Assembly (NCBI GenBank): GCA_958427375.1
Contig: CAUABY010000001.1
Coordinates: 1-36,158 of the forward strand
Length of the DNA: 36,158 bases
DNA from: an uncultured Eubacteriales bacterium
GTDB taxonomy: Bacteria; Bacillota; Clostridia; Oscillospirales; Oscillospiraceae
Direction of reading: 5' to 3'
The position numbers and the translations under genes are program-made. How positions within the stretch are numbered: the stretch's first letter is position 1; each line of letters starts with the position of its first letter. Under the pieces are notes generated by a model. That model ran no database searches. It saw nothing but the letters and a program-made list of their open reading frames with translations, and had not been told where the DNA came from. This document shows positions 8,096 through 16,150 of this stretch, piece by piece.

Positions 8096-8455
8096 CGTCC
8101 TGCTGTCTATATAAAATAATACGCTCTTTTGTTATTGTACTATTCCCCAGCTTCTCCGTCAACTATATTTTTGTTAACAATTGAATACCCTTCGTCACAA
8201 TTCTCTTACAAAAAATAATTCTGGTTATGTCAACTCTTTTCATCATTCCCACAATTTTATTCACATCGGCAGTGTTGAAAACTCTGTGGGAAGTGTTGAA
8301 AAGCTATTGATTTTACTTATCCCGGTCTTTCCACAATATTCATCTATTCATTTGGCGTGTCGAAACGAGGCGGATTTTGTAAACCACCTCATATTGTAAC
8401 TTTTCAGTGCATATCTTTAACTACTGAAAGTAAGTTTGCTGGAAAGGCTTGTGAA
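8096..8455. other. Gene-free 360-base region with DnaA-box-like words
   Basis: No convincing gene lies here. The left part is AT-rich and holds the promoter at 8134-8162. From 8246 to 8335 there is a cluster of short words: TTCCCACA (8246-8253) and its inverse TGTGGGAA (8285-8292), TTATTCACA (8257-8265, one mismatch from the DnaA box TTATCCACA), AGTGTTGAAAA twice (8271-8281, 8292-8302) and CTTTCCACA (8327-8335). The flanking genes are divergent. I cannot tell whether this is a DnaA-binding region or a coincidence of AT-rich sequence. I see no clear promoter for the downstream carboxypeptidase gene. Confidence 0.4.
8134..8162 (-). promoter_or_regulatory. Promoter of the AI-2E-type gene
   Basis: On the minus strand TTGACG (8162-8157) is followed after 17 bases by TACAAT (8139-8134), with a predicted start near 8127 and a leader of about 30 bases. 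TTGTTAACAA, a 10-base palindrome, lies just upstream at 8171-8180. Confidence 0.65.
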
Positions 8456-9592
8456 ATGAAACAAATTTTATCTTTTTTCCTGCTACTGGCGGCAATGCTT
8501 AGCCTGCCCTGCGCGGCGCAGGCGGCGGGCATAACGCCGAGTGTCAGCGCGCCGTCGGCGGTGCTTGTGGAGAAGCAGACCGGCGAAGTGCTCTATGAAA
8601 AAAACGCGCACACGCGCTGTCTGCCCGCGAGTGTGACCAAGGTAATGACGCTTCTCCTGCTTGCGGAGGACGTGGAATCGGGCAAAATGAGTCTTGACGA
8701 CACTGTGACGGCGAGCAAGCGCGCCGCCTCCTTCGGCGGGAGCTGTGTTTTCCTGGCCGAGGGCGAGAAAATGAGCGTAAACGAGATGCTAAAGTGCATC
8801 GCCGTCGTCTCCGCCAACGACTGCGCCGTGGCCATGGCCGAGCACGCCAGCGGCAGTGAGGAGCTTTTTGTCCAGCGCATGAACGAGCGCGCGAAGGAGC
8901 TTGGCCTTGAGGACACGCATTTTACCAACTGCACGGGGCTTTTTGAGGACAAGGAGCACTATACCTCGGCCTATGACGTGGCTGTGATGTCGCGCGAGCT
9001 TTTGCGCCACGAGTTTATAAAGGACTACACCACCATCTGGATGGACAGCATACGCGGCGGGGAGTTCGGCCTTAGCAGCACCAACCGCCTTGTCTATTCC
9101 TACCCCGGCTGCACGGGGCTGAAAACCGGCTACACCTCGGCGGCCAAGTACTGCATCTCCGCCACGGCCGAGCGCGAGGGCGTGGAGTACATCGCAGTAG
9201 TGATGCGCTCTGAGAGCGCGGAGTCGCGCAACGCGGACGCGGCGGCGCTTTTGGACTACGCCTTTGCCAACTTCGGGCTGTGCTCACTCCGTGACAGCTC
9301 TCCCCTGCCCTCCGTCCCGGTCGGCATGGGAAAGGCGGATTCCGTCGCGCTTGACTACAGCGGGCCGGAGTACGCCCTCACCGCTAAAACCGGCACGGAG
9401 CCTCGCTGTGTGCTCGACCTCGTGCCGCGCGCCAAGGCCCCGGTGCATAAGGGCGAGCGGCTCGGCACACTGATGGTCTACTCCGGCGACAAGCTCATCT
9501 CCTCCGTGCCGATAGTTGCCGCGGAGGATGTGGAGCGGCTCGGCTACTTCGGCATCTTTGCGCGGCTCGGCGGTGCCATGCTGGGGCTGTGA
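8456..9592 (+). CDS. dacF: D-alanyl-D-alanine carboxypeptidase (peptidase S11, DacF-like)
   Basis: 378 residues. It is a low-molecular-weight penicillin-binding protein that trims the terminal D-Ala from peptidoglycan stem peptides outside the cell. A signal peptide (MKQILSFFLLLAAMLSLPC, cleavage near AQAA) is followed by the three active-site motifs: Ser59-x-x-Lys62 (SVTK), Ser119-Ala-Asn121 and Lys223-Thr-Gly. The C-terminal third is the beta-rich PBP5-type domain. A hydrophobic end with MLGL could be a weak amphipathic anchor. The start at 8456 is chosen over longer forms because the signal peptide begins there and AAAGG lies 8 bases upstream. The name dacF follows the usual clostridial assignment and is less sure than the family. 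Confidence 0.92.
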   Translation: MKQILSFFLLLAAMLSLPCAAQAAGITPSVSAPSAVLVEKQTGEVLYEKNAHTRCLPASVTKVMTLLLLAEDVESGKMSLDDTVTASKRAASFGGSCVFLAEGEKMSVNEMLKCIAVVSANDCAVAMAEHASGSEELFVQRMNERAKELGLEDTHFTNCTGLFEDKEHYTSAYDVAVMSRELLRHEFIKDYTTIWMDSIRGGEFGLSSTNRLVYSYPGCTGLKTGYTSAAKYCISATAEREGVEYIAVVMRSESAESRNADAAALLDYAFANFGLCSLRDSSPLPSVPVGMGKADSVALDYSGPEYALTAKTGTEPRCVLDLVPRAKAPVHKGERLGTLMVYSGDKLISSVPIVAAEDVERLGYFGIFARLGGAMLGL

Positions 9593-9610
9593 CGCGCGCT
9601 GTTTTTGCTG

Positions 9611-9638
9611 TTGAAAATATTTGAAAACAGTATATAAT
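9611..9638 (+). promoter_or_regulatory. Promoter of pgi
   Basis: TTGAAA (9611-9616), 16 bases, then TATAAT (9633-9638). A start near 9645 gives a leader of about 55 bases that ends in GGAGG before the ATG at 9699. Confidence 0.7.
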
Positions 9639-9698
9639 AGATTACATAGAGCACATGAAATCCCGCAAAATAACAAATGAAAACGGAGGCATATTATT

Positions 9699-10970
9699 AT
9701 GGTAAGATTAGACCTCTCCGGCGCCGAGCGCTTTTACAAGAGTGAGCCGGATACAGCGGCGGCTGAAAAGGCTTTTGATACACTTGTCAACAAGACCGGC
9801 AAGGGCGCGGACTTCACCGGCTGGCTGGAGCTGCCCCAGCGCATAAAGGACGCTGAGCTTGACAGAATCGTCGCCGCGGCGGAGAAGATTCGCGGCCGCT
9901 CCAAGGCGCTTGTCGTCATCGGCATAGGCGGCTCATATCTCGGCGCGCGCGGCGCGATTGAGCTTTTGAAGCCCCTGCCCGGCAAGGATGACCCCAAGGT
10001 GTTCTTCGCGGGCAACGGCGTGTCCGCAGACGGACTTTGCGCCATAATAGAGCAGCTCGGCGACAAGGACTTTGACGTAAACGTCATCTCCAAGTCCGGC
10101 ACCACGCTTGAGCCCGCTATCTCCTTCCGCATCTTCCGCGAGCTTTTGCACAAGAAGTACGGCGACAAGGCAAACGAGCACATATTCATGACCACCGATG
10201 AGCATAGAGGCGCGCTCAAGCAGCAGGGCGACAAGTTCGGCTGGGAAGCCTTCATCGTGCCTGACGATGTGGGCGGCCGCTTCAGCGTACTGTCCGCGGT
10301 CGGCCTTCTGCCGATGGCCGTGGCCGGGATTGACGTGCGCCGCGTTATTGATGCCGCCATCGCCGAGCTTGAGGCTTACAAGACCATGGGCAAAGACAGC
10401 CCCGCCTTTAAATACGCCGCCGCGCGCCAGCAGCTCTACAAGCAGGGTTACGGTGTGGAAATTCTCGCCTGCTATGAGCCGAGTTTCCGTTTCATGGGCG
10501 AGTGGTGGAAGCAGCTTTACGGCGAGAGCGAGGGCAAGGACGGCATAGGCATCTTCCCCGCCTCCGTTGAGTACACCGCCGATCTGCACTCCATGGGTCA
10601 GTACATTCAGGACGGCGTGCGTGATTTGATGGAGACAGTGGTGCGCTTCAAGACCTCGCACAACAGCTTCGCTGTGCCCAATGATGAGGCCAACGCCGAC
10701 GGGCTCAACTACCTCTCCGGCCGCGATTTGACCGACATCTGCGCGACCGTGGCCGAGGCCGTCAAGGAAGCTCACATCTCCGGCGGTGTGCCGAACATGG
10801 TGGTTGAGCTTGACCGCCGTGACGAGGTCGGCTTTGCGGAGCTCGTGACCTTCTTCGAGTTTGCCTGCGGCGTGTCCGGCTACATCTCCGGCGTGAACCC
10901 CTTCGACCAGCCCGGCGTTGAGGCCTACAAGAAGAACATGTTCCGTATGCTCGGCAAGCCCGGCTGCTAA
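9699..10970 (+). CDS. pgi: Glucose-6-phosphate isomerase
   Basis: 423 residues, the short bacterial form common in Firmicutes. It interconverts glucose-6-phosphate and fructose-6-phosphate in the cytoplasm for glycolysis and gluconeogenesis. Clear motifs are VIGIGGSYLGARGAIE (about residues 73-88), ISKSGTTLEPAISFR, the block GGRFSVLSAVGLLP and the C-terminal NPFDQPGVEAYKK. GGAGG lies 9 bases before the ATG. It is transcribed from a promoter at 9611 and faces the histidine kinase gene across a hairpin-rich gap. Confidence 0.97.
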   Translation: MVRLDLSGAERFYKSEPDTAAAEKAFDTLVNKTGKGADFTGWLELPQRIKDAELDRIVAAAEKIRGRSKALVVIGIGGSYLGARGAIELLKPLPGKDDPKVFFAGNGVSADGLCAIIEQLGDKDFDVNVISKSGTTLEPAISFRIFRELLHKKYGDKANEHIFMTTDEHRGALKQQGDKFGWEAFIVPDDVGGRFSVLSAVGLLPMAVAGIDVRRVIDAAIAELEAYKTMGKDSPAFKYAAARQQLYKQGYGVEILACYEPSFRFMGEWWKQLYGESEGKDGIGIFPASVEYTADLHSMGQYIQDGVRDLMETVVRFKTSHNSFAVPNDEANADGLNYLSGRDLTDICATVAEAVKEAHISGGVPNMVVELDRRDEVGFAELVTFFEFACGVSGYISGVNPFDQPGVEAYKKNMFRMLGKPGC

Positions 10971-11009
10971 GTTAAAAGTTTCGTCTGCCAAGCCCGCGCT
11001 AATCTCACG

Positions 11010-11044
11010 CCAAATCGAAGCCCAGTGCAGCGGGTTCGATTTGG
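11010..11044 (+). repeat. Dispersed hairpin element, copy 2
   Basis: Same arms as copy 1 (CCAAATCGAA and TTCGATTTGG) with one base changed in the loop, followed by AAAGGAAAA. It is in the opposite orientation to the copy at 6751-6785 and again sits between two convergent genes, pgi and the histidine kinase. Downstream, AAAACAA (near 11050) can pair with TTGTTTT (11111-11117) around an inner CACCGC/GCGGTG hairpin. Confidence 0.8.
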
Positions 11045-11164
11045 AAAGGAAAAAAACAATACCGTCGGTCAATCTGACACCGCTTGCGGTGGCTGATGAC
11101 CTCACAGTGTTGTTTTGACGCGGGCGGCGCCCCTGGGCGCGCTTGCAAAGCGCGAAATACTCCA

Positions 11165-11202
11165 AGAGCCCTGATAAGCCGTTAACGGCCTATCAGGGCT
11201 CT
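11165..11202. terminator. Strong hairpin between convergent pgi and histidine kinase genes
   Basis: AGAGCCCTGATA (11165-11176) and TATCAGGGCTCT (11191-11202) form a perfect 12-base stem. No proper U-tract follows on either strand (CATTCTATCC on plus, TGGAGTATTT on minus), so termination may be partial. It is placed to serve both genes. Confidence 0.6.
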
Positions 11203-11220
11203 CATTCTATCCTATTTCAC

Positions 11221-12555
11221 TCACAGCGGTATACTCACCGTGAAGGTGCTGCCGCGGCCAGGCTCGCTTTCAACCTCAGCCGTACCGGAGTGAAACTGCG
11301 CTATCTCCTTCACCATCGCAAGGCCGAGGCCGCTGCCGCCGTCCTCGCCGCGCGAGGAGTCGGCCTGCCAGAAGCGCTGCCAGATTTTATCCTGATTCTC
11401 CGGCGCTATGCCGATGCCGTCATCGGCGACGCTCAGCACGGCGCAGCCGTCGTGCTCGCAAAGTCCAATCTCAATGTGCCCGCCCTCGCGGCCGTATTTA
11501 TGCGCGTTCTGCAAAAGATTCTGCACCACGCGCGACATAAGCGTGGGATTAAAGCGAGCCTGCACACCGGGCTCAATGCCGCGCCGCAGGTCAACGCCGT
11601 GCGCGTTCGCCAGCTCAAACTCCTCGCAGGCCGCGTTCACAAACTCGCTCAAATCCGCCTGACGCAGGGGGTATCTGTCCGTGCCCTGCTGCATGCGCGT
11701 CAGGCTCAAAAGCGACTGCACCAGCTCCGACATGCTGCGCCCCTGCTCCTCTATAACGCTTATCGAGCTTAAAAAGTCATCGCGCGTAAGGTCCTTGCGC
11801 CTCGCCCTGTCGCACTGGGCGAGGACGACCGTAATAGGCGTTCTCAGCTCGTGCGAGGCGTCGGAGGCGAACTGCCGCTCGGCTATGAAAGACTTCTCCA
11901 ACCGGTCAAGCATGGTGTCAAAGGCTGCGGCAAGGCGGCGCATCTCGCTCGGCCCCCGGCGCAGATTGATGCGCTGGGACATATCGTCCCCGTCGGAGAT
12001 GCTGTTTGCGGTATCCACAATCTTCTCCATGGGCCGGAAAGCAGAGCTCGCGATAAGCCAGCCGCCCAGAATCGAGACAAGGATAAGCGCGGGCAGCAGC
12101 GTAAAGGTGAGTATCATTATAACGTGCATAAGCCCGGATTCATCCAAACTTGATATCATGCCGCGCACCCACATCTGCGTCACCGCCATGTCGACAAGGC
12201 TGTCGTAAACATACACGTCCTCCCCGTTCGGCATAGTGACAGTGCGTATGTAGTTTGCGTCAAGGGGCAGGTCGAGCTCCCAATCTATGTTCTGCGCGCC
12301 GTACATCAGCTCGCCGCTCTCATTATAGTAGCACAGGTACACCCCGCGCTTATAGCAGTCAAGGTCATCCCACTCGAATTTACCCCGGTCAAACTCCACC
12401 TCGTCCGCGTTTTCCTGCACGACCTTTACAAGCCTGCCCGCCGGGTCGTCAGTCACGGACGAGCCGTTCACCACCAGCACGAACACCAGCACCAGCACGG
12501 CCATCAGCACGACCATAAGCGTAAACCACAGTGTAACCCTCAGTTTCGCAGACAT
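11221..12555 (-). CDS. Sensor histidine kinase with HAMP domain
   Basis: 444 residues. Two transmembrane segments (about residues 8-30 and 142-168) flank an extracellular sensor region of about 110 residues that I do not recognise. A HAMP domain follows (from about 170), then the dimerisation domain with the phosphorylated His235 in SDASHELRTP, and the ATPase domain with the N box QNLLQNAHKYG, the G1 box ADDGIGI and the G2 box GGSGLGLAM. It would phosphorylate the response regulator encoded 6 bases upstream. The signal is unknown; the neighbouring PepSY protein suggests an envelope role. Confidence 0.93.
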   Translation of the reverse strand: MSAKLRVTLWFTLMVVLMAVLVLVFVLVVNGSSVTDDPAGRLVKVVQENADEVEFDRGKFEWDDLDCYKRGVYLCYYNESGELMYGAQNIDWELDLPLDANYIRTVTMPNGEDVYVYDSLVDMAVTQMWVRGMISSLDESGLMHVIMILTFTLLPALILVSILGGWLIASSAFRPMEKIVDTANSISDGDDMSQRINLRRGPSEMRRLAAAFDTMLDRLEKSFIAERQFASDASHELRTPITVVLAQCDRARRKDLTRDDFLSSISVIEEQGRSMSELVQSLLSLTRMQQGTDRYPLRQADLSEFVNAACEEFELANAHGVDLRRGIEPGVQARFNPTLMSRVVQNLLQNAHKYGREGGHIEIGLCEHDGCAVLSVADDGIGIAPENQDKIWQRFWQADSSRGEDGGSGLGLAMVKEIAQFHSGTAEVESEPGRGSTFTVSIPL

Positions 12556-12561
12556 TCTCTC

Positions 12562-13233
12562 TCAGTCCTCTCTCAGCACCCAGCCTGTTCCCCAGACGGT
12601 GTGTATGAGCTTTTTGTCAAAGCCCGTGTCCATTTTCTTGCGCAGGTAGCCCACGTAAACATCCACAACGTTCGTTCCGCCCTCATAGTCATAGTTCCAG
12701 AGGTTGTTTTCTATCATCTCGCGCGAGAGCACCACGCCGCGGTTTCGCATCATGTACTCCAGGAGCGCAAACTCCTTAGACGTAAGCTCAATGCGCCGCC
12801 CGGCGCGCGAGACGGTTTTTGCGGCGGTGTCTATGCTGAGGTCGGCCATGGTGTAGACATTGGAGCGGTTGCCGGTGTATTTTCGCGTCATCACGCGCAC
12901 AACGGCGGCGAGCTCCTTGAAATCAAAGGGCTTTGTCAGGTAATAGTCGCCCCCGCTCTCAAGCCCCTCCACACGGTCGGCCACGCTGTCGCGCGCGGTG
13001 AGAAAGAGCACCGGCGTTGTATCGCTTTGGCTGCGCATCTTGCGCACAAGCTCCAGCCCGTTGAGCCGGGGCAGCATTATGTCGAGAATAATCACGTCAT
13101 ACTTCGCCGAAAGCGTGTATTCAAGCGCGTCCGCCCCATTGAAGCAGCTGTCAACACTGTAGCCCTCGTCCTCCATCAGCTCTGAAATAATTCTGTTCAG
13201 GTTCTTCTCGTCCTCTACAACTAATACTCTCAT
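12562..13233 (-). CDS. OmpR/PhoB-type response regulator
   Basis: 223 residues. The receiver domain has the acidic pair in VEDE, the phosphoacceptor Asp51 (VIILDIMLP), Thr79 and Lys101 (LTKPFD). The C-terminal winged helix has the usual ELTSKEFALLEYMMRN, NLWNYDYEGGTNVVDVYVGYLRKK and IHTVWGTGWVL. AGGAG lies 7 bases before the ATG. It is first gene of the pair with the kinase and is divergent from the PepSY gene at 13389, so the shared 155-base intergenic region is the likely site of binding. Two CTTAA words 12 bases apart (13289, 13301) lie there, but this is a weak candidate operator. Confidence 0.95.
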   Translation of the reverse strand: MRVLVVEDEKNLNRIISELMEDEGYSVDSCFNGADALEYTLSAKYDVIILDIMLPRLNGLELVRKMRSQSDTTPVLFLTARDSVADRVEGLESGGDYYLTKPFDFKELAAVVRVMTRKYTGNRSNVYTMADLSIDTAAKTVSRAGRRIELTSKEFALLEYMMRNRGVVLSREMIENNLWNYDYEGGTNVVDVYVGYLRKKMDTGFDKKLIHTVWGTGWVLRED

Positions 13234-13388
13234 GGCTTTTCTCCTTGTCTGATTTTGAATTCAGTCTACACGGAAAAATTAAAAAAAAGCTTAATGATTT
13301 TCTTAAAATATTCTATTATTATTTTAGCATAAAGCAAAGAGCAAAGTCGATATACAGCTCTCGCCTAAATGTAAAGGAGATTGAAAAT

Positions 13389-13694
13389 ATGAAGAAAACC
13401 TTGAAAACCGTTTTGATTGTTCTGCTCGTTCTCGTCGTTATCGGCGCATGCATAGGCGGATACTTCATCTACCGCCACCAGACGAGCTACATCGGCAGCA
13501 AGGACGCGCTCGCCATCGCGCTTGAGGCCTCCGGCCTTGACAGAGCCGCCGTGACGGAGACGGACGTGGAATTTGACAAATCCGCATACTCCGCGTGGTA
13601 TGAGGTGGATATAGATACCTTCGGCATGGACTATGAGTATATCGTCGACGCCTCCACTGGCGAGATACTCAACTCCAGCGTCAAGCCCGATTGA
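13389..13694 (+). CDS. Membrane-anchored PepSY-domain protein
   Basis: 101 residues. A single hydrophobic segment (about residues 7-27) anchors it at the N-terminus. The rest is one PepSY repeat: SKDALAIALEASGLDRAAV, then AWYEVDIDT and EYIVDASTGEIL. PepSY domains occur in peptidase propeptides and in small envelope proteins and are thought to inhibit or modulate proteases. The start at 13389 fits AAGGAGA 8 bases upstream. It is divergent from the two-component system and is a plausible target of it, which is inference from position only. Confidence 0.82.
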   Translation: MKKTLKTVLIVLLVLVVIGACIGGYFIYRHQTSYIGSKDALAIALEASGLDRAAVTETDVEFDKSAYSAWYEVDIDTFGMDYEYIVDASTGEILNSSVKPD

Positions 13695-13808
13695 TACTCA
13701 TTTCTGCTTAAAATCTTCAATTTTAATCAGATTTCAGTATGATCTATACCCGCGCTTTCTACAATACCGCGCTTAGTATAAGATGCTTTAGATCTCCACA
13801 GGGAGGGG

Positions 13809-13849
13809 TACAGAGTCTGTGTGTGCAGCGCAGGCTCTGTATTCTTTTT
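13809..13849 (+). terminator. Intrinsic terminator after the PepSY gene
   Basis: TACAGAGTCTG (13809-13819) and CAGGCTCTGTA (13831-13841) make an 11-pair stem with one G-U pair, followed by TTCTTTTT. It ends the PepSY transcript or attenuates readthrough into the thymidylate-synthase-like gene. A TATAAT at 13890-13895 downstream could start a separate transcript for that gene, without a clear -35 box. Confidence 0.7.
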
Positions 13850-13930
13850 GTGCGGACGGGTCAGCGCTGCTTTTCGGCGGGCGCCGCTTTATAATAAATC
13901 AGCCGACGAAAGAAAAAGGGAGATATTCAG

Positions 13931-14584
13931 ATGCGTGATTTAGGCATATTTCAAAGCCTCGGTGCCTTATGGCTCAGAACTCTCGCGGAGCTTGAGAGCA
14001 AGGGCGCTGAAGCAATCTACACGGATAACGTCGGGGAGCAGGCGGAGGTAAAGGAGCTTTTTGACCTCAGCGCCGAGGTTCAAAACGCCGCGCTGCCGGA
14101 TGAGATTATTGAGCGGCACAAGAATCAGGAGGAGTATGACTGGATGGTGCGCAACTTCACCGTGCAGGACAAAGTTCCGGAGCTGCGCCATGAAAACTCT
14201 TACGCCTCGCGCCTCTACTCATACATGGGCAGGAAGAATCAGGTGGACTGGCTGGTTGACCGGCTGCGGCGCAATCCAAGCACACGCTCCGCTACCATCA
14301 CCATGTTTGAACCCTTGATGGACGAGGGGTATATCCCCTGTGTCAGCCTTCTCGATTTTCAGCAGAGCGACGGGCAGCTTAATATGACCGCGTACTGCCG
14401 CGCGCTGGATTTTGGCTGCAAGGCCTACGTCAATCTTGTTATGCTGCGCCTTATTCATAGCGACATTGCCGAAAAGGTCGGCATGAGCCGCGGCAAATTG
14501 ACTCTTCTTGTCAAATCCGCGCATTTTTATCTGCGCGGCAGGGACAAGGTAATGAAAATCCTGCGGGAAGAGCAGGAGCTTTGA
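13931..14584 (+). CDS. Short thymidylate-synthase-like protein
   Basis: 217 residues against about 264 in E. coli ThyA. The order and spacing of key residues match ThyA: Cys137 (IPCVSLLDFQ) as the catalytic Cys, then 20 residues on Arg157, Asp160 and Asn168 (CRALDFGCKAYVN, equivalent to Arg166, Asp169 and Asn177), and 41 residues after the Arg, His198 and Tyr200 (AHFY). RRNPSTRS matches the dUMP phosphate-binding loop. ThyA His147 is Val138 and Gln151 is Asp142. Only 19 residues follow His198, so the C-terminal tail that closes over the folate is missing. It may be a thymidylate synthase of the short type, a nucleotide hydroxymethylase, or something else on the same fold. GGGAGA precedes the ATG by about 8 bases. 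The neighbours give no clue. Confidence 0.75.
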   Translation: MRDLGIFQSLGALWLRTLAELESKGAEAIYTDNVGEQAEVKELFDLSAEVQNAALPDEIIERHKNQEEYDWMVRNFTVQDKVPELRHENSYASRLYSYMGRKNQVDWLVDRLRRNPSTRSATITMFEPLMDEGYIPCVSLLDFQQSDGQLNMTAYCRALDFGCKAYVNLVMLRLIHSDIAEKVGMSRGKLTLLVKSAHFYLRGRDKVMKILREEQEL

Positions 14585-14604
14585 AGAGCGCTTATATACA
14601 GCCA

Positions 14605-14640
14605 ACGGGAGCCGGACTTTTTGCCCGGCTCCCGTTTTCT
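14605..14640 (+). terminator. Intrinsic terminator after the thymidylate-synthase-like gene
   Basis: ACGGGAGCCGG (14605-14615) pairs perfectly with CCGGCTCCCGT (14625-14635) and is followed by TTTCT. It lies between convergent genes; the minus strand lacks a good U-tract. Confidence 0.85.
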
Positions 14641-14645
14641 CATTA

Positions 14646-15419
14646 TTACATTCTGCTTAAAAACTGCTTTGTGCGCTCCTCGCGCGGATTTCTGAAAATC
14701 TGCTCCGGCGGGCCTTGCTCGGCTATGCAGCCGCCGTCCATAAACAGCACGCGGTCACTCACCGCCTCGGCAAAGCTCATCTCGTGCGTGACGACAACCA
14801 TCGTCATTTTCTCCCGCGCTAACTGCTTTATCACCGCGAGCACCTCGCCCGTCAGCTCCGGGTCGAGCGCGGAGGTCGGCTCGTCGAAGAACAGCACCTC
14901 AGGCGTGAGCGCGAGGGCGCGCGCGATTGCCACGCGCTGCTGCTGGCCGCCGGAGAGCTGGTGTGGGTAGAAGCCCAGCTTATCGCCAAGCCCCACGCGG
15001 CGCAAAAGCTCCTCGCTCTTTGCCATAATCTCCGCGTTTATCTCGCGCTTGTTCGCGCGGTAGTCCGCTCGTGCCCTGGCCTGAAGCCTGGGCGCGAGCG
15101 CGACGTTGTCCAGCGCCGTATACTGCGGGAAAAGGTTGAAATTCTGGAAAACAAGGCCGAAATGCAGCCTGTTGCGGCGTATCTGCTCCTCGCTCAGCGT
15201 GTGCTTTTCCGAGGAGAAGAGTATGTCGTCCCCGACCTTGATAAGCCCCGAATCCGGCATTTCGAGGAAGTTCATGCAGCGCAGCAGCGTGGTCTTGCCG
15301 CCGCCGGAGGGGCCGATTACGGAGAGGGTCTCCCCGCGCTCCATCGAAAAGCCGATGCCCTTTAGCACCTCAAGCTCACCAAAGCTCTTGCGCAAATCTT
15401 TAACTTCAAGCAAAGCCAT
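14646..15419 (-). CDS. Polar amino acid ABC transporter, ATP-binding protein
   Basis: 257 residues. It is the ATPase that drives uptake with the permease and binding protein encoded upstream. Walker A is GPSGGGKTT (36-44), the Q-loop Gln is 92, the signature LSGGQQQR is 155-162 and Walker B is VLFFDEP with the D-loop SALDPE. The sequence belongs to the GlnQ/HisP/TcyC group of polar amino acid importers. AAGGAGGG precedes the start, and only 12 bases separate it from the permease gene. The exact amino acid cannot be told. Confidence 0.93.
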   Translation of the reverse strand: MALLEVKDLRKSFGELEVLKGIGFSMERGETLSVIGPSGGGKTTLLRCMNFLEMPDSGLIKVGDDILFSSEKHTLSEEQIRRNRLHFGLVFQNFNLFPQYTALDNVALAPRLQARARADYRANKREINAEIMAKSEELLRRVGLGDKLGFYPHQLSGGQQQRVAIARALALTPEVLFFDEPTSALDPELTGEVLAVIKQLAREKMTMVVVTHEMSFAEAVSDRVLFMDGGCIAEQGPPEQIFRNPREERTKQFLSRM

Positions 15420-15431
15420 CTCTCGCCCTCC

Positions 15432-16091
15432 TTACACCTTGAAATAGTCCAGCTTCTTCTCAAGCGCCCCCAGCAGCAGCGTCAAAACACCGCTGAACGC
15501 CAGATAGTACACGCCCGTGAAGAACAGCGGCCAGATAATACCGGCGGACTTGATAAAGGCCTGACCGTTCCACATAATCTCGTACACCGCAATCACGCGC
15601 ACAAGTGAGGTGTCCTTGACAAGGGTGATAATTTCGTTGCCTATGGGCGGCACTATGCGCTTTATGACCTGCATGAGCGTGACCTTGAAGAAAATCTGCG
15701 TGTTCGTCATGCCGAGCACCTGTCCGGCCTCGCGCTGGCCCTTGGGCACGCCCTCAATGCCGCCGCGGAAAATCTCCGAGAAGTAGCAGGCATAGTTGAA
15801 GATGAAAGCGACCATGGCCGCGGTAAAGCGCCCGGATGACCCGCTGCCCCACCAGTTATTGCCCAGAATAAGGCCGGGGCCATAGTAGATGATGAGCAGC
15901 TGGAGCATCAGCGGCGTGCCGCGCACTATCCATACAACGATTTTGACAAACCAGTTGAGCGGTTTGAAGCGGCTCATTGAGCCGAGCGAGATTATAAGCC
16001 CCAGCGGGATTGCGCCGAGCAGGGTCAGCGCGAATATCTCAAGCGATTTCAGGAAGCCCAGCGACAGTGAGCTGACGACGGTTTGGAACAT
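15432..16091 (-). CDS. Polar amino acid ABC transporter, permease
   Basis: 219 residues with about five hydrophobic segments. It carries the His/Glu/Gln/Arg/opine permease signature, with VRGTPLMLQLLIIYYG near residues 57-72 and the EAA loop around FRGGIEGVPKGQREAGQVLGM that contacts the ATPase. It forms the membrane channel of the importer. AAGGA lies 8 bases before the ATG. A 134-base spacer with a strong hairpin (16151-16181) separates it from the binding-protein gene. Confidence 0.93.
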   Translation of the reverse strand: MFQTVVSSLSLGFLKSLEIFALTLLGAIPLGLIISLGSMSRFKPLNWFVKIVVWIVRGTPLMLQLLIIYYGPGLILGNNWWGSGSSGRFTAAMVAFIFNYACYFSEIFRGGIEGVPKGQREAGQVLGMTNTQIFFKVTLMQVIKRIVPPIGNEIITLVKDTSLVRVIAVYEIMWNGQAFIKSAGIIWPLFFTGVYYLAFSGVLTLLLGALEKKLDYFKV

Positions 16092-16150
16092 GGCAAAATT
16101 CCTTTATCTCTTCTATTATAATATATACATATACCGGCTGACCGGCGAAC

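Noticed and set aside
11020..11044. GGGTTCGATTTGG resembling a tRNA T-arm
   Set aside because: No acceptor, D or anticodon arm fits around it; it is part of the repeated hairpin element.
9933..11165. Open frame of 410 codons antisense to pgi
   Set aside because: His- and Ala-rich composition with no family motif, over a well-supported pgi gene.
13782..13796. AGATGCTTTAGATCT shared with 508-522
   Set aside because: A 15-base match is about as likely as not by chance in a window of this size, and the other copy is inside the dehydratase coding start.
13823..13939. GTG-started frame of about 39 codons upstream of the thymidylate-synthase-like gene
   Set aside because: It runs through the terminator hairpin and has no recognisable product; more likely chance.
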